A stretch of DNA of 38,122 nt. Source: Arcicella sp038230735 (GTDB lineage: Bacteria; Bacteroidota; Bacteroidia; Cytophagales; Spirosomataceae). The stretch lies in contig JBBRMR010000051.1 in assembly GCA_038230735.1 (NCBI GenBank), forward strand, positions 1 to 38,122, read 5' to 3'. Numbering within the stretch: the first letter of the stretch is position 1; the number at the start of each line of letters is the position of its first letter. Positions 8,124-15,456 of the stretch are shown here, piece after piece. Under the pieces are notes generated by a model. It saw only the letters and a list, made by a program, of their open reading frames with translations, did no database searches and was not told where the DNA came from. A program made the position numbers and the translations under genes.

Positions 8124-9316
8124 AAACAAATCTTTTTACGGTAATGAAAAAAATAGGAAAAATCCATCGCATTGCACTTTTAATATTGGTCATACTTGTG
8201 GTTGCTTGCTCCAGTAGTTCGCTTGCACCTATTCCACCACCCGTATTAACCCCAACTCCCGTTACTCCAACGCCAACAGTAATTCCAGAAATCAATACCA
8301 GTTCAACAACTGCAAAAGAAATTATAGCAGATATGGCGGCAGGGTTTAACTTGGGAAATACTTTTGATAATAATATTAATACTCCTACTTTTGAAACGGT
8401 AAAACCTATCATAGATTTATACTATGAAGTGGGCATGAGACATATAAGAATTCCCGTAACTTGGATGCAGAACTTTACCCCTAATCTTGCAGATGCTAAT
8501 GGAAATGTCAATACCACCCATCCAAGATTGTTAGAATTAAAAGCCATCGTTGATTATGCAATTGCCAAAAAAATGTATGTAGAAATCAATGCCCATCATG
8601 AGCATTGGTTGAAAGACAATTATGACGGATCTGCAACTTATGATACAAAGTTTTCAAATTTATGGAAAGGTATCGCTACCTTTTTTAAAGACACCCCAAA
8701 GCAATTAATATTTGATGTCTTAAATGAGCCAGATGGAGCAATGGGACAATGGAGTGGTGGTTTTCCGATACCTACTGGTACACAACAATTAGCACTAACC
8801 AGACAAATTAATAAAGTAGCTTATGACGCTATCAGAGCTACGGGGGGTAATAATGCAACTCGTATAATAATGGTTGAGCCAAATGGACAAGGCAATCAAG
8901 GCATGATTGCAGCCGTTTATCCCGATAAAGCGAATTTACCTGGCGGTGGTAAGGATGCTTATTTGGCTTTTCAAGTTCATACTTATGACCCTTGGGCTTT
9001 TTGTGGACAAACGGGTGCTAACGCATCGTTTCCTGGTAATACAACAATTGAAAGTGCCATTAAAAAAGTAGGAACACATGCTGCCTTAGTTGATGTTCCA
9101 GTTAATTACGGTGAATTTGGAGTAGGCAGAACTGCTGGTACAGAACGCAACACTGATGTTGTACGTGGCTACTATAAATTAGTAAAAACTACCTGTTTAG
9201 CACAAAAAATGTCTTTAACTGCTTGGGACGACCGTGGTTGGTTTGGTCTTATTACTAAGAGTGGAACAAGTTATACATTTTCCAATTCTATTGTGCCTAC
9301 AATGATGGCACAATAA
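8120..9316 (+). CDS. GH5 family endoglucanase-like lipoprotein
   Basis: A second GH5 enzyme, 398 residues, clearly different from its neighbour. It has a lipoprotein signal with the lipobox VVAC, then a proline/threonine-rich linker (about residues 35-57), so it is probably displayed on the membrane surface. The catalytic domain starts at MAAGFNLGNTFDNN, a GH5 endoglucanase hallmark, and contains HIRIPVTWMQNF and INAHHEHW. The acid/base is E203 in FDVLNEPDG and the nucleophile E332 in NYGEFGVGR. The start at 8120 overlaps the upstream stop (ATGA); a second ATG at 8144 would also leave an intact signal and may be the true start. It is the last gene of the run and a hairpin follows at 9362. Confidence 0.9.
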   Translation: MKTNLFTVMKKIGKIHRIALLILVILVVACSSSSLAPIPPPVLTPTPVTPTPTVIPEINTSSTTAKEIIADMAAGFNLGNTFDNNINTPTFETVKPIIDLYYEVGMRHIRIPVTWMQNFTPNLADANGNVNTTHPRLLELKAIVDYAIAKKMYVEINAHHEHWLKDNYDGSATYDTKFSNLWKGIATFFKDTPKQLIFDVLNEPDGAMGQWSGGFPIPTGTQQLALTRQINKVAYDAIRATGGNNATRIIMVEPNGQGNQGMIAAVYPDKANLPGGGKDAYLAFQVHTYDPWAFCGQTGANASFPGNTTIESAIKKVGTHAALVDVPVNYGEFGVGRTAGTERNTDVVRGYYKLVKTTCLAQKMSLTAWDDRGWFGLITKSGTSYTFSNSIVPTMMAQ

Positions 9317-9361
9317 AACTGCTAAAATAACTCAACAGAAAATTTGAATGTCCATCAGAAG

Positions 9362-9396
9362 AGGCTGTCCAAAAAGTATTTAGCAGCCTTTTTTAT
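9362..9396 (+). terminator. Probable terminator after the GH5 run
   Basis: AGGCTG pairs with CAGCCT across a long loop, and a run of six T follows, about 45 bases after the GH5 stop. The left arm, GAGGCTGTCC, also resembles GARGCTGT-type insertion-sequence ends, so a relict element end is the alternative. Confidence 0.5.
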
Positions 9397-9500
9397 TTTG
9401 GATTTGATGTTTAGTATCTCGGCTATGTAAACAGAAAGGCACTTTTGGTTATCACCAAAGAGCAGTAATTTATCCATATTATCGGTATCATATTTTAAAT

Positions 9501-9790
9501 AACATTGCTCTCACTGATTGCGAATTGTACTGGATCTCGTTTGAAAAACTCGAATAAATCAACGCCCAATCGCACGCTTGGGAAAGATTGAGTAGGATTT
9601 TTACCATAAAATTTGCCATCCAACAAGAAATTCGACTTCTCATGTTCCAAACCATGAATGCCGAAGAAAATATGACTATCTCTGCTAATATTTTCCCTAT
9701 ATCATTCAGCAAATTTCCAATAAATACATTGCCAGTTATTTAGGCATTACTCGTGAAAATTTGAGTAGAATTATAGCCAGAAAGACATAG
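9501..9790 (+). pseudogene. Remnant of a Crp/Fnr-family transcriptional regulator
   Basis: One frame from 9501 reads NIALTDCELYWISFEKLE, then a stop at 9555, then NAQSHAWERLSRIFTIKFAIQ and RLLMFQTMNAEEN. After a frame change between about 9660 and 9695, the next frame reads IIQQISNKYIASYLGITREN and LSRIIARK, then a stop at 9788. The order and wording match Crp/Fnr proteins of Bacteroidota: the end of the cyclic-nucleotide-binding domain (I.AL.DCEL..IS...LE), the dimer helix and the C-terminal helix-turn-helix (KYIASYLGIT...LSRI). An internal stop plus a frameshift and the absence of an intact N-terminal half show it is dead. The 5' border cannot be fixed; the first domain may extend back to about 9430 in decayed form. 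Confidence 0.7.
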
Positions 9791-9811
9791 CTAAGGGCTT
9801 TTTTCAAATAA

Positions 9812-9967
9812 ATTTCCCCAATCTCTAAGGAAAGTAGCAGATTTTCGGGCAAAAGGTGTAACGTAAAAGTTGAAGATAAAGCATTTAATCTTAAAATGTA
9901 TTTATATCCAATTCCTCAAAGCGATTTGAATATTTCGGATTCATTGATTCAAAATTCTTTGTGGTAG
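9812..9967 (+). pseudogene. 3' remnant of a SusD-like gene
   Basis: An open stretch ending in TAG at 9965-9967 reads VEDKAFNLKMYLYPIPQSDL, then NISDSLIQNSLW. SusD proteins typically end in a sequence like YLYPIPQSELDLNPNL.QNPGY, so this looks like the last 30 or so codons of one. Nothing SusD-like is visible upstream, where the Crp/Fnr remnant lies, so the rest has been deleted. It is distinct in sequence from the C-terminus of the intact susD at 149-1684. Confidence 0.6.
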
Positions 9968-10217
9968 TTATCAACTAATTAATAGACCAAAATCTACTTG
10001 TAATCGTGAAGAGATTTATTTACAAAAGATTATCTATTTGATTGAAAATTAAAGAAGTAAAATTATTACCTGATTTTTGTAAATTAGTAGTAAATTTTTT
10101 ATATTTTTATCCATTTATGTACAATTTTTAATAAAATAATAATGCTAAAAATCCACTTAGGCTTGAATAGTATGTAAATGTATTAGTTCATGTTAAGTAA
10201 ATCCAATTATTATATCC

Positions 10218-11537
10218 ATGCAGAACCGTAGAGATTTCATTAAACAAACTACCATCGTAGGTGCAAGCGTACTTACCTCTTCCAGCCTTTTCTCTTTTAC
10301 GGGTTCGCCCAACGAGAAGGTCGTTTTGGGCGTGATGGGAACTAACAGTCGTGGACTTTTTTTAGCAAAAACATTCGCAAAATTGCCCAATGTTGAAATT
10401 GCGTATATATGTGACCCAGATGCTAATGTCTTAGCAAAAACAATCGCTGAAATCGAAAAAATAACGGGTAAGAAACCCCAAGGTTTTGCGGATGTCCGTA
10501 AAATGTTGGAGAAAAAAGATTTTGACGGCATGGCAATTGCCGCCCCCGACCACTGGCATACCCCTGCGGCAATCATGGGCTTGCAAGCGGGTAAAAATAT
10601 TTATATTGAAAAGCCTTGTAGTCATAATCCGCATGAGGGTGAAATGTTGGTCGAAGCTACCAATAAATACAAGAAATTGGTGCAGATGGGTAGCCAACGC
10701 CGAACGTTTAGCAATGTAAAAGATATGATTGCTAAACTTCACGGAGGGGCAATCGGACGGGTTTACTTTGCCCGAGGTTGGTACGTGAATAATCGAAAAA
10801 CGATTGGGAAAGGACAAGTTGTCCCAGTGCCACAAAACCTTGATTTCGATTTATGGCAAGGTCCCGCACCCCGCCGTGAATATAGAAGCAATTTAGTTCA
10901 CTATAATTGGCACTGGTTTTGGAATTGGGGAACGGGTGAAGCTCTCAACAACGGTACGCATGAATTAGACGTAATTCGTTGGGGATTAGGGGTAGATTTT
11001 CCCACGCAAGTGGTTTCGGCAGGCGGACGTTATCAATTTCAAGATGACTGGGAAACCCCTGACACACAGACAATTACTTATAATTTTCCAAATAATACGG
11101 GTTGCACTTGGGAGGGGCGGAGTTGCAATGGTTTTAATTCGGAAGGAGTTGGAAGAGGCGTAATTTTTTATGGAGATAAAGGAACTATCGTTTATCCAGG
11201 GGCAAATAGTTACCAAATATTCGATGGAGCAAATAAATTAGTGTCTGAAGTAAAAGATGATACGCCATTCGATCCAAAAAATGCGGTGAGTCCGACTGAA
11301 TTATTGGACGGTCTCCATTTAGCCAATTTCTGCGAAGCTATTCGGGGAAAAGAAAAAATCAATGCTCCAATTCTGGAAGGACATAAATCAACGCTACTGC
11401 CGCAATTGGGCAATATTGCCTATCGGGTTGGACGAAACTTAAATTGCGATCCCGCTAACGGACATATTTTGAACGATAAAGAAGCGATGAAATTATGGTC
11501 AAGAGAATATGCAAAGGGTTGGGAAGTGAAGGTGTAA
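10218..11537 (+). CDS. Tat-exported Gfo/Idh/MocA-family oxidoreductase
   Basis: NAD(P)-dependent sugar or polyol oxidoreductase of 439 residues. It begins with a twin-arginine signal (MQNRRDFIKQTTIVGASVLT), indicating folded export to the periplasm, probably with its cofactor bound. The Rossmann domain starts at KVVLGVMGTNSRGLFLAKTF (glycine motif) and contains the family motif EKP at residues 131-133 (NIYIEKPCSHN). The C-terminal domain has NWHWFWNWGTGEALNNGTHE and DVIRWGLG, with the conserved histidine region. Tat-exported members are common in Bacteroidota, and some glycosidases outside this group use NAD in a related way, but no activity can be assigned. It is flanked by gene debris on the left and a terminator on the right. 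Confidence 0.9.
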   Translation: MQNRRDFIKQTTIVGASVLTSSSLFSFTGSPNEKVVLGVMGTNSRGLFLAKTFAKLPNVEIAYICDPDANVLAKTIAEIEKITGKKPQGFADVRKMLEKKDFDGMAIAAPDHWHTPAAIMGLQAGKNIYIEKPCSHNPHEGEMLVEATNKYKKLVQMGSQRRTFSNVKDMIAKLHGGAIGRVYFARGWYVNNRKTIGKGQVVPVPQNLDFDLWQGPAPRREYRSNLVHYNWHWFWNWGTGEALNNGTHELDVIRWGLGVDFPTQVVSAGGRYQFQDDWETPDTQTITYNFPNNTGCTWEGRSCNGFNSEGVGRGVIFYGDKGTIVYPGANSYQIFDGANKLVSEVKDDTPFDPKNAVSPTELLDGLHLANFCEAIRGKEKINAPILEGHKSTLLPQLGNIAYRVGRNLNCDPANGHILNDKEAMKLWSREYAKGWEVKV

Positions 11538-11556
11538 AAAGATTTTATTCAAAAAT

Positions 11557-11614
11557 AAACGGGATAAATTCTGTTCAAGAGCGTATTCCTACTTGAATAA
11601 GATTTATTCCGTTT
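11557..11614 (+). terminator. Hairpin after the oxidoreductase
   Basis: Bases from about 11557 pair with bases up to 11614 as a 22-position imperfect stem with several G-U pairs and one mismatch, around a loop of about 14 bases. It lies 20 bases after the stop and is followed by a T-rich stretch. Confidence 0.65.
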
Positions 11615-11695
11615 CTGTTTAGCGGTTTTAATTACTTTATTATCAGCATATTTTGCTTTTCAAGCTCTCAATTGTATCATTAAACCCAATTTATC

Positions 11696-12991
11696 ATGTT
11701 TAAAAAAGTTATTATACTTGCCATTTTCTGGACAAATGCCATTCTTGTATTTGCCCAACCCACTGAAAAGTTTATCAAAGTATCGGTCTTTGCCGACCAT
11801 TCCAACTGGATGTATAAAACGGGTGAACCAGTGAAATTTACTATTTCAGTTTTCAAAAATGGAAATTTGGTGCCAAACGCCCGTGTACGTTACGAAATCG
11901 GTCCCGAAAAGCAAGACCCAATCCAAAAAGAAACGATTTCCTTAGCGACTGGTTCTCAGATTGTTGAAGGTGGCACCATGACCACGGGCGGTTTTTTGCG
12001 TTGCATAGCCATTGCTGAAATTGAAGGCAAAGAATACCGAAATTTAAGTACAGCGGCTTTCGACCCTTTAAATATTAGTCCGACCGTGAATAATCCAGTT
12101 GATTTTGATAGTTTTTGGCAAGAGGCTAAAACAGAACTTGCCAAGATTCCGATGGATGCAAAAATGACTCTTCTACCTGAGCGATGCACCGAAAAAGTAA
12201 ATGTGTACCAGGTTAATATTCAAAACTTTAAAGTAGGCACACGGCTCTACGGTATTTTATGCGTACCCAAAAAAGAAGGTAAATATCCTGCCTTGCTGCA
12301 AGTGCCAGGTGCGGGTGTGCGACCCTATTCAGGCGATATTGCCAATGCTGAAAAAGGGATAATTACTTTGCAAATTGGTATTCATGGTATCCCTGTTACG
12401 ATGGAGCCTTCGGTTTATACAGATTTGGGTAATGGAATTTTGAACGGGTATCCCAATTTTAATTTAGATGATAAAAACCGTTTTTTCTATAAACGAGTAT
12501 ATATGGGTTGCCTGAGAGCCAACGATTTTCTGACGAGTTTACCTCAATATGATGGCTCGAATTTGGCAGTAACGGGCGGTAGTCAAGGCGGAGCATTGTC
12601 CATTATTACAGCGAGTTTAGACAATCGGGTTAAATATTTAGGAGCATTTTATCCAGCTTTGGCAGATGTAACGGGCTATTTGAATGGGAGAGCGGGAGGA
12701 TGGCCCCATTACTTTGATAAATCGAATAGAGTGTATAATGAAAAGAAAGAAAAATTAGAAACAATAGGTTATTATGATGTCGTCAATTTTGCCCGTCGTT
12801 TGAAAGTGCCTGGAATGTACTCGTGGGGATTCAATGATGAAACCTGTCCGCCGACCTCCATGTATGCGGCATATAATGTTATCACTGCCCCCAAAGAACT
12901 TTTTTTAGCCCTTGATACGGGGCATTGGACTTACCCAGAACAATCCGAAAAAATGAATAATTGGCTATTCGATAAACTAAGGGGAAAATAA
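11696..12991 (+). CDS. Acetyl xylan esterase / cephalosporin-C deacetylase family hydrolase
   Basis: Exported alpha/beta-hydrolase of 431 residues with a signal peptide ending near LVFAQ. Residues about 25-125 form an extra N-terminal beta-rich domain (KFIKVSVFADHSNWMYKTGE). The AXE1-type catalytic domain follows (NNPVDFDSFWQEAKTELAK, then YPALLQVPGAGVRPYSGD). The catalytic triad is visible as S296 in TGGSQGGAL, D381 in GFNDETCPP and H410 in DTGHWTYPEQ. Relatives remove acetyl groups from xylan, mannan or acetylated sugars. Its position between the GH5 enzymes and the GH36 enzyme fits removal of acetyl groups from a decorated hemicellulose before chain cleavage, an inference from context. Confidence 0.9.
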   Translation: MFKKVIILAIFWTNAILVFAQPTEKFIKVSVFADHSNWMYKTGEPVKFTISVFKNGNLVPNARVRYEIGPEKQDPIQKETISLATGSQIVEGGTMTTGGFLRCIAIAEIEGKEYRNLSTAAFDPLNISPTVNNPVDFDSFWQEAKTELAKIPMDAKMTLLPERCTEKVNVYQVNIQNFKVGTRLYGILCVPKKEGKYPALLQVPGAGVRPYSGDIANAEKGIITLQIGIHGIPVTMEPSVYTDLGNGILNGYPNFNLDDKNRFFYKRVYMGCLRANDFLTSLPQYDGSNLAVTGGSQGGALSIITASLDNRVKYLGAFYPALADVTGYLNGRAGGWPHYFDKSNRVYNEKKEKLETIGYYDVVNFARRLKVPGMYSWGFNDETCPPTSMYAAYNVITAPKELFLALDTGHWTYPEQSEKMNNWLFDKLRGK

Positions 12992-13133
12992 TTTATACCC
13001 GTTTACAGAGTTACTTCAATGAGACGTAATTGATATTTGATTTCAAAAATAAAATAATCCATGTTTTTAATCAGGTTGTCAATTTTTAATTTCTTGATAT
13101 GGTACAAATATTGATTTCAAAAATCTTCCAAAT

Positions 13134-15332
13134 ATGACATTAAAAATAAGACCTTTTTTTAGAAAAAATAATGTCTATTTTGCTGCTAATCAATTATTTA
13201 TCAATAAAATATTAATCGGATTTTTATTGATAAATCTATCATTACTAAATAATACTTTTGCACAAGAAACCTTTGCAAAGTGGAATAATACAGAATTAAC
13301 GCTTGATAATGGTATTGTCCATCGAGTGATTAAATTACCAACTAACACTGGAAACTTTTCTACTTCCTTGTATAAGCCTGTGGTAGGCGAGTTTAAATAT
13401 TTTCAACCCAAAAACCCTGATTTTCAGTTTGAAGTTGATGGAAAAATTTATTCGGGTTTTGATAATTGGAGTTTAGGACAAATTAAAAAAACCAACGATT
13501 CGAAAGCAGGAGATGGGGCAGAAGTAACAATTCTGAGTGAAGATAAACAAGTGGAAGTAACACTGCGATTTTTACTATATCCAAACTCGCCAGCCATTCG
13601 CAAATATTTGATAATCAAAAATTTATCGGACAAAACCGTTGCCTTAGAGTCGGTTGATGTTGAAAAATTTAATATCACAAACTACTACGCCACCACTTTT
13701 AGTTGGATTTGCCACGATTACGGCAGAAGACGTTCGATTGGTGCTTACGATGGTAATTTTCAAGATGCGCTTTTAACGGTTCATAATAGCGACTGGAAAC
13801 AAGGAATTGTGATTGGCAATGAAGCCGCTGGTGTGGTAAAACATACCTCCGTATTTTGGGAAGAACCGACTATTTGTAGTGGCTTTACGCACAAAGACGC
13901 TCGTTTTCCCTTCAAAAAATACATTCAATCGGGAGAATCGTTTGAAACAACCCCCGTTTTCACGATGGTTTACAACAATCATAAAGACCCGGACGAAATT
14001 TTAAATACTTCGGTGGCTGATTTTGTAAGAAAACATTTGGGTACTCGGCTTTCAGAATTATCCCAAAAACCCACTTTTATCTACAATACTTGGGTGCCTT
14101 TTGGTAAAAATATCAATGAAAAATTAGTCATGGAACTGGCAAAAGCCGCCGCCGATGCGGGGATGAAAGAGTTTATCATTGATGATGGTTGGGCGGATAA
14201 TTATGGGGATTGGATTATTGACAAAAAGAAATTTCCAAATGGCTTGAAGCCCGTTTTTGATTATATAAAATCCTTAGGCATGAAACCAGGAATATGGGTA
14301 AGCGTTGGCAGTGCTTCGCCCGATAGCAAGGTTTATCAAGCTCATCCTGAATGGTTTGTGCTGGATGAAAATCAGAATCCTGCCAATCTGCATGAAAATG
14401 ATTTGAAGATGCGAACTGCCTGTTTTGGCACGGGTTGGAAAGAATATATCAAAGATGTTTTGATGAAACTGTCTTTGGAATATGGCTTAGAGTATCTGAA
14501 ACTTGATTTTACGGTGGTAACCAGTCCTTACCGTTTTGGTAATAAAACAACGGGTTGTTATGCCCCCAATCATGCTGGTCATCAAGACCTTAATGAATCT
14601 TATTATACCAATTATGAGGAAGTGTGGAAACTTTTTGATGAACTCCACGCTGCCAAACCTAACCTTTTTATTGACTGCACTTTTGAAACCATGGGTGGTT
14701 TGCAACTCATTGATTATGCCATGCTTAAACACGCCGAAGGAAATTGGCTATCAAATTTTGGCGGATCACCCGATGAAAATGTCGATTTGCGAGTAAGAAA
14801 CATGGCTTGGTGGCGTTCCCCTGCCATTCCAGCAACGGCTTTGGTGATTGGAAACCCCGAAATGCAAGACAAAGGTTGGGAAATGCACATCAAGTCTTTG
14901 GCGGGGGCATTACCCATCATGTTGGGCGACCCACGAAAATTATCAGCTACCGATTTGAAAAAATACCGAGCTTACGCCGATTGGTTGCAAGCCATGGCAA
15001 ACAAACACGATATTATGAGTTATCGCCAAGATTTGACAGGTTTTGGCGAACCCAAAAATGAAATGTGGGATGGTTTTCAACGCATCAATACCGAAACGCA
15101 ATCGGGTGGAATTATTGGCATTTTCAAACAAGGAAGCCTTGAAAATGAACGAAAAGTAACGATTAATTACTTGAATCCCTCAAAAATATATGTGGTAAAA
15201 GAGATATTTTCGGATAAAATAATCACCCAAGCATCGGGAAAACAATTAGCCGAAATAGGGTTCAAAGTGAATTTATCGGAACAATATACGGGTAAATTAT
15301 TTGAAGTAAGCAGTCCCTTGCCCAAACGTTGA
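13134..15332 (+). CDS. GH36-like alpha-galactosidase (melibiase-type)
   Basis: A 732-residue exported enzyme with a long N-terminal region preceding a hydrophobic signal (FLLINLSLLNNTFAQ). An N-terminal beta-sandwich (about 45-310) leads to the barrel, opened by TFIYNTWVPFGKNINEKLV and FIIDDGWADNYGDW. The likely nucleophile is D458 in LEYLKLDFT, and D547 in GGSPDENVDLRVRN is the likely acid/base. The usual bacterial GH36 cysteine/glycine motif before the acid/base is replaced by DCTFETMGG, so this is a divergent member and the substrate may be another alpha-linked sugar. A C-terminal beta domain follows. It would remove side-chain alpha-galactose from a glycan. It is preceded by the esterase gene with 142 bases between them. 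Confidence 0.8.
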   Translation: MTLKIRPFFRKNNVYFAANQLFINKILIGFLLINLSLLNNTFAQETFAKWNNTELTLDNGIVHRVIKLPTNTGNFSTSLYKPVVGEFKYFQPKNPDFQFEVDGKIYSGFDNWSLGQIKKTNDSKAGDGAEVTILSEDKQVEVTLRFLLYPNSPAIRKYLIIKNLSDKTVALESVDVEKFNITNYYATTFSWICHDYGRRRSIGAYDGNFQDALLTVHNSDWKQGIVIGNEAAGVVKHTSVFWEEPTICSGFTHKDARFPFKKYIQSGESFETTPVFTMVYNNHKDPDEILNTSVADFVRKHLGTRLSELSQKPTFIYNTWVPFGKNINEKLVMELAKAAADAGMKEFIIDDGWADNYGDWIIDKKKFPNGLKPVFDYIKSLGMKPGIWVSVGSASPDSKVYQAHPEWFVLDENQNPANLHENDLKMRTACFGTGWKEYIKDVLMKLSLEYGLEYLKLDFTVVTSPYRFGNKTTGCYAPNHAGHQDLNESYYTNYEEVWKLFDELHAAKPNLFIDCTFETMGGLQLIDYAMLKHAEGNWLSNFGGSPDENVDLRVRNMAWWRSPAIPATALVIGNPEMQDKGWEMHIKSLAGALPIMLGDPRKLSATDLKKYRAYADWLQAMANKHDIMSYRQDLTGFGEPKNEMWDGFQRINTETQSGGIIGIFKQGSLENERKVTINYLNPSKIYVVKEIFSDKIITQASGKQLAEIGFKVNLSEQYTGKLFEVSSPLPKR

Positions 15333-15355
15333 ACCGCCCCTGATGGGGGAGTTCA
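15330..15355 (+). terminator. Small GC hairpin at the GH36 stop codon
   Basis: TGAAC (including the stop codon) pairs with GTTCA, and CCCC pairs with GGGG inside it, around a four-base loop. It is GC-rich in an AT-rich surrounding and may aid transcription ending. Confidence 0.4.
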
Positions 15356-15398
15356 AAAGTGAGGTAATTAGAGGTTTAGATTTATAATCCTCATTTAA

Positions 15399-15439
15399 AC
15401 TATTCTGATAATCAACAATATGCTGATTATCAGAATAGT
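15399..15439. terminator. 16-bp perfect hairpin between convergent genes
   Basis: Bases 15399-15414 and 15424-15439 are exact inverted repeats with a nine-base loop, lying between the GH36 gene and the leftward GH3 fusion gene. There is no T-run, so it could serve both directions. Confidence 0.75.
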
Positions 15440-15456
15440 AAATAGTTCTATGCCCA

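Larger units (their letters stand above)
9317..10217. other. 900-bp intergenic stretch with decayed genes
   Basis: No intact gene is present. From left to right I see a probable terminator (9362-9396), the broken 3' part of a Crp/Fnr-type regulator (9501-9790), the last codons of a second susD-like gene (9812-9967), and then about 250 bases of very AT-rich sequence leading to the oxidoreductase start, which presumably holds its promoter. Confidence 0.7.

Noticed and set aside
9361..9396. Relict insertion-sequence end (GAGGCTGTCC) after the GH5 run
   Set aside because: No transposase remnant follows and the segment folds as a hairpin with a T-run, so a terminator is the simpler reading.
9488..9712. 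Minus-strand open frame of 74 codons
   Set aside because: It lies across the Crp/Fnr remnant, whose plus-strand frames give clear family motifs.
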